64,000 nt of DNA from Mesorhizobium sp. M1E.F.Ca.ET.045.02.1.1 (lineage in GTDB: Bacteria > Pseudomonadota > Alphaproteobacteria > Rhizobiales > Rhizobiaceae): NCBI RefSeq assembly GCF_003952485.1, contig NZ_CP034447.1:5408501-5472500 (forward strand), given 5' to 3'. Shown piece by piece: positions 8,558 to 15,763 of this stretch. Made by a program: the position numbers and the translations under genes. The notes under the pieces were generated by a model. The model was not told where the DNA came from. It did not search any database and saw nothing but the letters and a program-made list of their open reading frames with translations. The first letter of the stretch is position 1; every line of letters starts with the position of its first letter.

Positions 8558-9186
8558 GGCTGGAGGCTTTGCAACAGACGTTCGGCCTGCGCAAGGTCGT
8601 CCGGCGTGTTGATGTTGAAGAACGGGTCGATCCGCTGGCCTTCGGCCTCGATCATCGGAAACTCCACCTGGACAAAACCGTGCCGCTCCATGAAGGCCGA
8701 GACGCGGCGATTGTCCTCGTCGATCAGGAAATGGCGCAGGGCATCGCTGAGGCCAAGTGGCCAGAGCGCGAAAGTCGGGTGCCATCTGTCGTCGGAACTG
8801 GCGACCGCGATCGCACCCGGCCGCTCCCTGGCAGCGGCTGTCAGCCGCTCGACGAGATCGCCGGGGAAGAACGGCGTGTCGCCAGCCGCGCTCACCAGCG
8901 ACTGGCAGGCTGCGTTCTCCGCCGCCCATTCGAGGCCGGTCAGAATGCCGGCCAGCGGGCCGGCATGGCCCGGCACCGTGTCGGCGAGCACCGGAAGGTT
9001 CATGGCAGCAAATCGCGCGGGGTCGCCATTGGCGTTGAGCGCAAGCGTGCCGACCTGCGGCTTGAGACGCGCGGCGACATGGTCGATCAGCCTGGCTTTG
9101 CCGAGCGAAAGCAAGGGCTTGTCGCCGCCGCCCATCCGGCGCGACCGGCCTCCCGCCAGGATGATGCCCGCAACGCTTCGGTCCAT
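8554..9186 (-). CDS. mobA: Molybdenum cofactor guanylyltransferase MobA
   Basis: The 210-aa protein begins with the nucleotidyltransferase signature ILAGGRSRRMGGGDK (residues about 9-23) and has SAAGDTPFFPGDLV for metal and nucleotide binding. It ends with the FFNINTPDDLAQAE typical of MobA. It transfers GMP from GTP to molybdopterin to make the MGD cofactor for DMSO-reductase-family enzymes. The start at 9186 places the glycine-rich loop at the N terminus as expected. It is coupled to mobB by a 4-bp overlap. The DMT exporter gene ends 5 bp upstream on the same strand. Confidence 0.95.
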   Translation of the reverse strand: MDRSVAGIILAGGRSRRMGGGDKPLLSLGKARLIDHVAARLKPQVGTLALNANGDPARFAAMNLPVLADTVPGHAGPLAGILTGLEWAAENAACQSLVSAAGDTPFFPGDLVERLTAAARERPGAIAVASSDDRWHPTFALWPLGLSDALRHFLIDEDNRRVSAFMERHGFVQVEFPMIEAEGQRIDPFFNINTPDDLAQAERLLQSLQP

Positions 9187-9191
9187 CGGAC

Positions 9192-10124
9192 CTATATGCC
9201 GTCCGGCGCCATGTCGGGTCCAGCGCTTTCGGCGGCAGTCTGCCGCCGGCCGACGACGCGCTCGCGATAGAGCGCGTAGAGGCCGGAGCCGATGATGATC
9301 GCGGCGCCGATGATCATCGGCAGGTCGGGGATGTCGCCGAAGATGACGAGGCCGAGCAGGATCGACCACAGCAATGCGGTGTAACGGAAGGGCGCGATGA
9401 AGGAGATGTCGCCCGAGCGCATCGCCATGATGATGAACTGATAGCCGATGAGCACCAGCACCGCAGCCAGCGCCAGCAGTGCTGTCGCGTCGGCGCTCAT
9501 CGGCGTCCAGCCGCCCATCGGCGACAGCAGCAGCGCGCCAAGCACGGTCATGGCCAGCGCCGTCGCCGTCGACACCAGCATGGTCGGGATCGCATGCGGG
9601 ATGCGCTTGGTGGCCAGGTCGCGCACGGCGCAACAGACGACGCTCGTCAGCGCCAGCAGCGAATAGGCGCTGAAACCCTCGAAACCCGGCCGCACGATGA
9701 TCAGCACGCCGGCAAAGCCGACGGCGATGGCGAGCCAACGCCGCCAGCCGACGCCTTCGCCGAAGAAAAGCGCGGCCCCCATCGTCACGGCCAGCGGCAG
9801 CGCCTGCAGCACGGCCGAGACATTGGCGATCGGCAGGTGCGCCAGAGCGACGAGGAAGGAGACCGTGGCACCGGCCTCACCGGCAACGCGCACGGCCACC
9901 ATCGGCTGCAGCATGGCGCGGGGATCGGCAAGCGCGCCGCGCCGCCAGGCGAGCAGGCCGACGAAGAGCGACGCGAAAGCGCCCCGCACGAACATGACCT
10001 GCGCCATGTTCATCGATTCGGACGAGAATTTGGTGATCGCGTCGTTGAGCGTGAAGCCGATCATGGCCACGACCATGAACAGCGCGCCGCGAAGATTGGG
10101 CGAGAGAGGCAAGGGCGTTTCCAA
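9192..10124 (-). CDS. DMT-superfamily transporter (EamA type)
   Basis: The product is 310 aa with about ten hydrophobic segments arranged as two EamA repeats. The first contains GFTLNDAITKFSSESMNMAQV and ALAHLPIANVSAVLQALPL, the second ALLWSILLGLVIFGDIPD. Family members are inner-membrane exporters of metabolites or amino acids; the substrate is not predictable. The gene is closely followed by mobA-mobB, so it may be the first gene of that transcript. I see no functional reason for the association. Confidence 0.88.
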   Translation of the reverse strand: METPLPLSPNLRGALFMVVAMIGFTLNDAITKFSSESMNMAQVMFVRGAFASLFVGLLAWRRGALADPRAMLQPMVAVRVAGEAGATVSFLVALAHLPIANVSAVLQALPLAVTMGAALFFGEGVGWRRWLAIAVGFAGVLIIVRPGFEGFSAYSLLALTSVVCCAVRDLATKRIPHAIPTMLVSTATALAMTVLGALLLSPMGGWTPMSADATALLALAAVLVLIGYQFIIMAMRSGDISFIAPFRYTALLWSILLGLVIFGDIPDLPMIIGAAIIIGSGLYALYRERVVGRRQTAAESAGPDMAPDGI

Positions 10125-10227
10125 TTATTCTTGGATCAAGCCTCTAGCAGGCAAGTGGGAAACAGCAACGTCAAAGAAATGGGCCACAGCATCTGCTGCG
10201 GCCCAGCTTTCGGGAAAACAGTGGGCC

Positions 10228-10536
10228 TTATTTCTTCGGCGTCAGCGTCTCGGTGCCGTTGCCATCCTTGCCAGCGATGGTCCAGAGCCCGTGCAGCGAG
10301 CCGTCGTCCTCTACCTTGTAGACGACGAGGCCGATTTCCTTGCCCATCACATAGCCTGCCGAAAAGGCATTGTCGTTGCGCATGCAGATGCCGTCCGAGG
10401 ACGAGCCGCCGGTTTCCCAATGGATGGTGCAGGTCGTCTCGCTGGTCAGCGTGATGGTTGCCTCGCCGTCGTAGGACGAGCCGTCGAAATTGGTGCCGGA
10501 AACCGTGTAGGTGCCGCCGATCGACTGGGCCACCAT
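10228..10536 (-). CDS. Small hypothetical protein (beta-rich, often annotated fibronectin-binding-like)
   Basis: From the ATG at 10536 the product is 102 aa. It contains GGTYTVSGTNFDGSSYDG, TITLTSETTCTIHWETGG and GLWTIAGKDGNGTETLTP, a beta-strand-rich pattern I recall from small secreted rhizobial proteins. Relatives normally carry a signal peptide. Here the residues before MVAQS are basic and not hydrophobic, and the only in-frame start further up is a TTG at 10596. The real start is therefore uncertain, and the export signal may be lost. It lies just beside the disrupted gene at 10678-11205. Confidence 0.6.
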   Translation of the reverse strand: MVAQSIGGTYTVSGTNFDGSSYDGEATITLTSETTCTIHWETGGSSSDGICMRNDNAFSAGYVMGKEIGLVVYKVEDDGSLHGLWTIAGKDGNGTETLTPKK

Positions 10537-10677
10537 CGCCAAAAGCCTGCGCGGGCCTTGAGCTCGGGCGACACGCCGCAAATAAACCTTCCGCAATGGC
10601 CTCCGCCCGATTTACCGCTGACCTGTTCCGGCCTAGCTTTCGAGCGCGATTTTTTCGCTCTAAGGGGGAAAGTTCAT

Positions 10678-11101
10678 ATGCCGGCTGCCGGCATCGAAAC
10701 GACGCCAAGCATTGCAAGCGAAAGCATGAATTTGCCACCGCCTGCACCTTTCCCGACGAGATTTTCAGCGACCGCTTGCCTGAGCCTGAAAACGGCGACG
10801 GGCAACAATGGCTGAGCGCCGACGGCGCCAGCCTGACCTGCTCCGGTATCTACAACGTCGATAACGACACACCGAAAAGCTTCGTCGACGACGAAAAGGC
10901 GAACACCGGACCCGGCTACAAGGTGACCTACGGCAAGACCGGTAAGAACTGGGCGGTGCTCTCCGGCGTCAAGGGCGACAAGGTCTTCTACGAGCGACGC
11001 CTGTTCGGAAAGGATGGCGTCATCCGCACCGTCTGGATCGAATATCCCTCCTCGCTCAAGGCGAAATACGATCCCCTGGCAGGCTGCCGAAGCGCGCATT
11101 G
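10678..11101 (+). pseudogene. Disrupted secreted-protein gene, body part (probably inverted segment)
   Basis: The open frame that ends at 11101 encodes a conserved-looking domain from about 10738: CTFPDEIFSDRLPEPENGDG, then WLSADGASLTCSG and VFYERRLFGKDGVIRTVWIEY. This is the body of a small secreted protein family common in rhizobia. That frame has no credible start. A good ribosome-binding site (AGGGGGAAAG) leads to an ATG at 10678 in a different frame, which gives no hydrophobic signal and stops at 10815. The C terminus (AGCRSAH) is not a natural-looking end. A matching signal peptide lies head-on at 11205 on the other strand, so I read this as a gene broken by inversion. A plain frameshift is the alternative. 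Confidence 0.6.
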
Positions 11102-11205
11102 ACGTAGGTGAACGGCTTCGCGATTGCCGTTGTCGTGACGATTGCAAACAACGACGACAAGGCGATCGCCAAAGGCGCTCCCTGGATGAGATGAAGACGC
11201 TTCAT
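11056..11205 (-). pseudogene. Orphan signal peptide and N terminus of the disrupted secreted protein
   Basis: A GGGGG ribosome-binding site 5 bp upstream leads to an ATG at 11205. The 49-codon frame encodes a good Sec signal peptide (hydrophobic core APLAIALSSLFAIV, cleavage after TTTAIA), then KPFTYVNARFG, and then runs into unrelated residues and a stop. In the secreted family seen on the opposite strand, an N terminus of the type YVNARFG normally precedes the TFP...PEPENGDG body. The two halves of one gene therefore seem to lie in opposite orientations and converge. It could instead be a real very small secreted peptide. Confidence 0.5.
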
Positions 11206-11259
11206 GGTGCCCCCAAGGTCAGTGACCAAAGGTGATCCTGCACCAATTTTCGGAAAAAA

Positions 11260-12261
11260 TCAGCCGCCGGTGACGCTCATATGGCGAGATACCGAGGGAC
11301 GGCTGGTGCGGCGGTCGATGATGAAATCATGGCCCTTCGGCTTGCGCCCGATCGCCTCGTCGATGGCTTCGCCGACCAGCTCGTTGCCTTCGGACGCACG
11401 CAGCGGCGCCCTGAGGTCGGCTGCGTCTTCCTGGCCGAGGCACATATAGAGCGTGCCTGTGCAGGTCAGCCTCACGCGGTTGCAGCTCTCGCAGAAATTA
11501 TGCGTCATCGGCGTGATGAAGCCGAGCCGGCCACCGGTCTCGGCGACCTGGACGTAGCGCGCAGGGCCGCCGGTCTTATAAGGGATGTCGGTCAACGTGA
11601 ACTGGCGCTCCAGCGAGGCGCGCAGCAGCGACAGCGGCAGGTATTGGTCGGTGCGGTCGGCGTCGATCTCGCCCATCGGCATGGTTTCGATGACGGTGAG
11701 GTCCATATCGCGGCCATGCGCCCAGCGCAGCATCTCGGGGATTTCGGCGTCGTTGAAGTCGCGTAGCGCCACCGCGTTGAGTTTGACCTTGAGCCCGGCC
11801 GCCTGCGCGGCGTCGATGCCTTCCATGACCTTGCCGAGATTGCCCCAGCGGGTGATCTGGCGGAACTTGTCGGCATCGAGTGTGTCGAGCGAGACGTTGA
11901 TGCGCTTGACCCCACAGTCGGCGAGTTCCGCCGCAAAGCGCGAGAGCTGCGAGCCGTTGGTGGTGAGCGTCAGCTCTTCAAGCGCGCCGCTCTTGAGATG
12001 GCGCGACAACTGACGCACCAGATGCATGATGTTCTTGCGCACCAGCGGCTCGCCGCCGGTCAGCCTGAGCTTTCTCACGCCCTTTTCGATGAAGACGCCG
12101 CAAAGCCGGTCGAGCTCCTCGAGCGACAAGAGGTCCTTCTTCGGCAGGAAGGTCATGTCCTCGGCCATGCAATAGGTGCAGCGGAAATCGCAGCGGTCGG
12201 TAACCGACACGCGCAGATAGCTGATCGTGCGACCGAAGGGGTCGATCATGTCCATTTGCAA
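11260..12261 (-). CDS. moaA: GTP 3',8-cyclase MoaA
   Basis: The 333-aa radical-SAM enzyme has the N-terminal cluster motif CDFRCTYC (Cys24, Cys28, Cys31), the C-terminal cluster region [18 protein letters not shown], and the essential C-terminal Gly-Gly. It converts GTP to 3',8-cyclo-GTP, the first step of molybdenum cofactor synthesis, in the cytoplasm. It is transcribed divergently from the DUF971 gene. A ModE-box-like dyad lies 25-51 bp upstream of the start, which would fit molybdate control. The start could also be the Met three codons in. Confidence 0.96.
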   Translation of the reverse strand: MQMDMIDPFGRTISYLRVSVTDRCDFRCTYCMAEDMTFLPKKDLLSLEELDRLCGVFIEKGVRKLRLTGGEPLVRKNIMHLVRQLSRHLKSGALEELTLTTNGSQLSRFAAELADCGVKRINVSLDTLDADKFRQITRWGNLGKVMEGIDAAQAAGLKVKLNAVALRDFNDAEIPEMLRWAHGRDMDLTVIETMPMGEIDADRTDQYLPLSLLRASLERQFTLTDIPYKTGGPARYVQVAETGGRLGFITPMTHNFCESCNRVRLTCTGTLYMCLGQEDAADLRAPLRASEGNELVGEAIDEAIGRKPKGHDFIIDRRTSRPSVSRHMSVTGG

Positions 12262-12285
12262 GCGTTTCCCATGGCCTGAGCGGCG

Positions 12286-12312
12286 TCGTTATATACAGCT
12301 ATGTGATACGAT
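12286..12312. promoter_or_regulatory. ModE/Mo-box-like dyad upstream of moaA
   Basis: The left half TCGTTATATA (12286-12295), a 6-bp spacer CAGCTA, and an imperfect right half TGTGATACGAT (12302-12312) follow the pattern of molybdate-responsive ModE boxes (CGnTATATA, about 6 bp, then the complement). The left half is perfect to the pattern as I remember it. The right half matches at roughly six of ten positions. It lies 25 bp upstream of the moaA start, where it could repress or activate. No modE gene is in the window. Confidence 0.35.
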
Positions 12313-12450
12313 CCAACCGCGCATTCAAGATAGAAGGTCTTGATCTTTGGTAACATTCCCCGACCGACATTCTCTGTCGGCGGCCTTGCATGGCCTTTCA
12401 GCGTCGCGCAAAGCAGCGTAGGGAAGGGCGCGACTCACGCAGGACCAGAC

Positions 12451-12804
12451 ATGACGGCGCCAAAGGAACTGAGGGTCTCGAAGGACCGCAGGCTGCTCAC
12501 CGTGACTTTTCCCGGGGATCAACCGTTCGAATTGCCGGCGGAGCTTTTGCGCGTCGCCTCGCCCTCGGCGGAAGTGCAGGGCCATTCGCCTGAACAGCGG
12601 GTGACCGTGCCCGGCAAGCGCAACGTCGCGATCCTCAAGATCGAGCCGATCGGCAATTACGCGGTGCGGATCACCTTCGACGATTTCCACGACACCGGCA
12701 TCTTCACCTGGAACTATCTCCACACGCTCGGCCATGAGAAGGACGAGCGCTGGAATGCCTATCTCGCCGAACTGGCCGAGAAGGGGCTCAGCCGCGATCG
12801 CTAG
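12451..12804 (+). CDS. DUF971 domain protein (GBBH-like N-terminal domain)
   Basis: The 117-aa protein consists of a single DUF971 / gamma-butyrobetaine hydroxylase N-terminal-like domain. Its ligand-like motif is followed by NYAVRITFDDFHDTGIFTWNYLH, the family hallmark, and by YLAELAEKG near the end. Related stand-alone proteins are linked to iron-sulfur and Mrp-type functions, but the role is not established. Placed divergently from moaA (an Fe-S enzyme), it may share the intergenic control region. The ATG at 12451 is chosen because the domain starts there; the ribosome-binding site is weak. Confidence 0.85.
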   Translation: MTAPKELRVSKDRRLLTVTFPGDQPFELPAELLRVASPSAEVQGHSPEQRVTVPGKRNVAILKIEPIGNYAVRITFDDFHDTGIFTWNYLHTLGHEKDERWNAYLAELAEKGLSRDR

Positions 12805-12893
12805 CCCGGGCGCAGGTCCAAATTTGGCGATCGGCTGTCGTCAAGGCGTCACGGACATAGAGTAGCGCCGGCAAAAGGTCAGGAGGCGAAAAG

Positions 12894-13505
12894 ATGTCGC
12901 TCATCACGTCGGTCGAACAGCTCGAAGCGCTCTACGGGCTGCCTGGCGAGGCCTCGATCGTCAAGGAACTCGACCATGTGATCCCCGAATATGCCGCCTT
13001 CATCGAGGCCTCGCCCTTCGTGGCGTTGGCGACCAGCGGGCCGGAAGGGCTGGACTGCTCGCCGCGCGGCGATCTTGCCGGCTTCGTGCGCCTCGTCGAT
13101 GAGAAAACGCTGATGATGCCCGACAGGCGCGGCAACAACCGTGCCGATTCGCTGAAGAACATCATTCGCGATCCGCGCGTCGGGCTGCTTTTCCTGGTGC
13201 CCGGCTCCGGCACGACGCTGCGCGTCAACGGCCGCGCCCACATCACCACCGATGCCGGGCTTTGCGCCTCCTTCACGGTCGACGGCAAGCCGGCCCGGTC
13301 GGTCACCGTCGTTGCGGTCGACACCGTCTATTTCCAGTGTGCCCGCGCCATCGTGCGCTCCGATCTCTGGAATCCGGCAAAGCACGTCGATCCGAAGTCG
13401 CTGCCGACGCCCGGCCAGATCCTCGAGATCACCAGCCGCAAGAACATCGACGGCGCCACATACGACAAGGAATGGCCGGAGCGGGCCAAAAAGACCATGT
13501 GGTGA
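12894..13505 (+). CDS. Pyridoxamine 5'-phosphate oxidase family FMN-binding protein
   Basis: The 203-aa product is a split-barrel flavin-binding protein. It shows SPFVALATSGPEGLDCSPRG, the beta strands that bind FMN phosphate, LMMPDRRGNNRADSLKNI, and VGLLFLVPGSGTTLRVNGRA. The end region (DGATYDKEWPERAKKTMW) is typical of the MSMEG_1061-like subgroup. These proteins bind FMN or F420 and act as oxidoreductases of unknown substrate. AGGAGG precedes the ATG. The downstream gene is convergent with 13 bp between stops. Confidence 0.88.
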   Translation: MSLITSVEQLEALYGLPGEASIVKELDHVIPEYAAFIEASPFVALATSGPEGLDCSPRGDLAGFVRLVDEKTLMMPDRRGNNRADSLKNIIRDPRVGLLFLVPGSGTTLRVNGRAHITTDAGLCASFTVDGKPARSVTVVAVDTVYFQCARAIVRSDLWNPAKHVDPKSLPTPGQILEITSRKNIDGATYDKEWPERAKKTMW

Positions 13506-13518
13506 GGAACGGGGCCGG

Positions 13519-13971
13519 TCAGGCTTCCTTGAGCACTTCGGCGATCTTGCGCATCTGCTCGCCGATCATGTCGCACTGTTCCGGCGTCGACTGGCTCATC
13601 GCCTTCTCGATCAGCGCCATGTGCACTTTCAGCGCCCGCATCAGCAAGGCTTCGCCGGCTTCCGTGAGGTTCAGCCGCAGCACGCGCTTGTCCTTTTCGT
13701 CGCCCTCGCGGCGCAGCAGGCCGCGCGCCTCGAGCTGCGGCAAGAGCATGGTGATGTTGGAGCGGCCGACCAGGAGCTTGCGGGCAAGGTCGTGCTGCGA
13801 CATGCCGGGGTGGCGGTAAAGGTTCATCAGCACGTCGAGCTGCGCCGGCTTGAGGTCGAGCGGCGTGAGTTTCGTCGCCAGCGTGCGCTCCAGCACATGG
13901 CAGGCGCGCGCCACCGCAACCCAGTTGCGAAAGCGCGGATTGTCCCAGGGCAGGTCTTGCTTAATGTTCAT
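13519..13971 (-). CDS. MarR family transcriptional regulator
   Basis: The 150-aa regulator has a winged helix-turn-helix: LKPAQLDVLMNLYRHPGMSQHDLARKL, the recognition region LVGRSNITMLLPQLEARGLL, and the wing DEKDKRVLRLNLTEAG. MarR dimers bind palindromes and release DNA on binding a phenolic or other ligand. The start at 13971 is preferred over an upstream Met because the longer N terminus would be encoded by the operator palindromes. One operator copy overlaps this start codon, implying autorepression. It is divergent from an alpha/beta hydrolase, the likely co-regulated target. Confidence 0.9.
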   Translation of the reverse strand: MNIKQDLPWDNPRFRNWVAVARACHVLERTLATKLTPLDLKPAQLDVLMNLYRHPGMSQHDLARKLLVGRSNITMLLPQLEARGLLRREGDEKDKRVLRLNLTEAGEALLMRALKVHMALIEKAMSQSTPEQCDMIGEQMRKIAEVLKEA

Positions 13972-13999
13972 GTTTGAACTATTATGTTCATGCTTGAAC
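13966..13999. promoter_or_regulatory. Twin MarR operator palindromes
   Basis: Two copies of GTTCATG(T/C)TTGAAC lie at 13966-13979 and 13986-13999, exactly 20 bp apart, or two helical turns. Each has 5-bp perfect arms (GTTCA/TGAAC) around a 4-bp centre. The first overlaps the marR start codon, and the pair lies 20 bp before the hydrolase start at 14019. Position, symmetry and spacing fit two MarR dimers on the same face of the DNA controlling both divergent genes. Confidence 0.7.
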
Positions 14000-14018
14000 G
14001 AATGGATGGACTGCCAAT

Positions 14019-14927
14019 ATGGCATCATTTGGAATGAAGGTCATCCGAGGCGTATTCGGTGCCGCCGAGCATGTCGCGCCGGGTCTCAGCGGCCGCGCCG
14101 CGTTCGAGTTGTTCTGCCGCACGCCAAACGTCAAATCCCTGAGCGACGGCGAGCGCCGCGCCGTCGAGCGCGCTGCCGGTTTCATGGCTCAGGCGCGTCA
14201 TCACCGGCTCAAGACGAAGACGAATTGCGTTGCGGTGCATGAGTTCCGGCCGGAGCCGGGCAGGGGCTCTCGCGGCACCGTGCTCGTCATCCATGGCTGG
14301 CGCTCGCGCACCGAATATATGCGCGCGCTGATCGAAGGATTTCGCGGGGCAGGCTACAAGGTCGTTTCGCTCGACCTGCCCGGGCACGGCCACTCGCTCG
14401 GCCGCCATCTCAACATGGTGAACGCGGTGGATGCGGCGCGGGTCGCCGGCGAATGGTTCGGTCCTTTTGCAGCCGTGGTCGGCCATTCCTTCGGCGGCGC
14501 GATCGCCGCCAACGCGGTTGCGGCGTCGGTGAAAGACATGCCGCCGCTGGCAGCTAAAAAGCTGGTGCTGATCGCTGCTCCGAGCTCGCTGCCGGCGATC
14601 TTCGACGACTTCAGTCGTATGATGAACGTCGGGCCACGTTCCCGGGTCGCCATGGCGGACAGGGTGCAACATCTGTCGGGACGGCCGCTCAGCGAATTCA
14701 CCGGCGATCGCCAGCTCGCCGAGGCGCCGGTGCCGACACTGATCATCCACGCGCCGGACGACCGGGAAGTCCACGCCGACCACGCAAAGCGGTATGCGGG
14801 CGCCGGCGATCATGTCCGCCTGCATTGGGCCGAAGGACTCGGCCACCGCCGCATCCTTGCCGACAAGGATGTCGTCGCGCGCGCCGTCGGATTCGTGACG
14901 GAGCAGCACGAATCGACACTGCACTGA
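14019..14927 (+). CDS. Alpha/beta hydrolase
   Basis: The 302-aa protein has an alpha/beta-hydrolase core. GTVLVIHGWRSRTEYMRALI provides the oxyanion strand-loop, VVGHSFGGAIA is the nucleophile elbow with Ser157, TLIIHAPDDREV carries the acid Asp, and GLGHRRIL the catalytic His. The first 60 residues form an extra helical segment. No signal peptide is evident, so it is probably cytoplasmic. The substrate is unknown; an ester or similar compound that also acts as ligand for the divergent MarR regulator is a reasonable guess. The intergenic twin operators would place it under that regulator. Confidence 0.88.
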   Translation: MASFGMKVIRGVFGAAEHVAPGLSGRAAFELFCRTPNVKSLSDGERRAVERAAGFMAQARHHRLKTKTNCVAVHEFRPEPGRGSRGTVLVIHGWRSRTEYMRALIEGFRGAGYKVVSLDLPGHGHSLGRHLNMVNAVDAARVAGEWFGPFAAVVGHSFGGAIAANAVAASVKDMPPLAAKKLVLIAAPSSLPAIFDDFSRMMNVGPRSRVAMADRVQHLSGRPLSEFTGDRQLAEAPVPTLIIHAPDDREVHADHAKRYAGAGDHVRLHWAEGLGHRRILADKDVVARAVGFVTEQHESTLH

Positions 14928-14964
14928 AAAGGGCAGCAGCTTTCCGCCCGCAACAGGGACTCGG

Positions 14965-15366
14965 TCAGTCGGCTTTCTTTTTCTGACCCGGCTCGACGGG
15001 CAGGCCGGCGGCCTTCCACGCGGTGTAACCGCCAAGGATGTGCTTGACCGGTGTGAGACCCATGTCCTGCGCGGTCTTGGTGGCGAGCGCCGAGCGCCAG
15101 CCGCCGGCGCAGAAGAAGACGAAGGTCTTTCCCGAAGCGAAGAACGGCTTGTGGTAAGGGCTTTCGGGATCGATCCAGAATTCGAGCATGCCGCGCGTCA
15201 CATGCTTGGCGCCGGGAATCTTGCCGTCGCGCTCGACTTCGCGAGGGTCGCGCAGATCGATGAAGATGGTGTCGTCATCCTCCAACAGCCCGGCCGCTTC
15301 CTCGGGCGACACGACCTCGATCTCGGCATTCGCCTCGTCGAGAAGTTCGCGATATCCCTTCTTCAC
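14965..15366 (-). CDS. Rhodanese-like sulfurtransferase
   Basis: A single rhodanese domain of 133 aa with the active-site loop CAGGWRS (Cys86 from a GTG start) and the family strand FIDLRDPREVERDGKIPGA. The GTG at 15366 is chosen because TGGAGGA sits just upstream and the domain begins there; the frame is open further but unconvincing. Single-domain rhodaneses carry persulfide sulfur in the cytoplasm for cofactor synthesis or detoxification. Its stop faces the hydrolase stop. Upstream lies a gap of about 400 bp shared with the L,D-transpeptidase gene. Confidence 0.9.
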   Translation of the reverse strand: MKKGYRELLDEANAEIEVVSPEEAAGLLEDDDTIFIDLRDPREVERDGKIPGAKHVTRGMLEFWIDPESPYHKPFFASGKTFVFFCAGGWRSALATKTAQDMGLTPVKHILGGYTAWKAAGLPVEPGQKKKAD

Positions 15367-15600
15367 TGCACATCCTCCAGGCCGTGGCTCGAGGCCGCCG
15401 GAATTTCGATCACAAAGACCGCTGTTTGTCACGCCTTGGCCATTGCCGCACAGGCGGCCGTCGAATCCGCCGGTGATTCATGCTGACAGTCCACTCGAAA
15501 CGCCACCCGCGTACCTATGTGACTTTTTCGCCTGTCGGCAACGCCACGCCTGATTGTCCCGGGTGTCGGAACACTTGGAACGGCCTGCTCGTTTTAAGTC

Positions 15601-15614
15601 TCACAAGGATGTGA
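15601..15614. promoter_or_regulatory. Palindrome TCACA-N4-TGTGA in the gap before the L,D-transpeptidase
   Basis: The 397-bp gap 15367-15763 holds no gene that I can support. Its one clear feature is this 14-bp palindrome with 5-bp arms about 150 bp upstream of the L,D-transpeptidase start. The arms are in the opposite order to a CRP site (TGTGA-N6-TCACA), so it is not called one. It may be an operator for an unknown regulator or a chance dyad. Confidence 0.3.
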
Positions 15615-15763
15615 AACTGTTCTGCAACAGGGTCGTGGAAATTTATGGAAGCTTAACGAAATCAGTATGAATCGGTATAGTCGCGCCTTACATCCGCCAT
15701 GCGGAGGGCGGGACCGTCTAGCGGCGCGGAACGGGAACCCGGTTCAACCGGTGCGGGTGAAGC

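Noticed and set aside
12262..12450. A molybdenum cofactor riboswitch before moaA
   Set aside because: The leader between the dyad and moaA is only about 25 bp, far too short for that aptamer.
15601..15614. CRP-binding site before the L,D-transpeptidase
   Set aside because: The arms are in the reverse order (TCACA then TGTGA) with a 4-bp spacer, so it does not match TGTGA-N6-TCACA.
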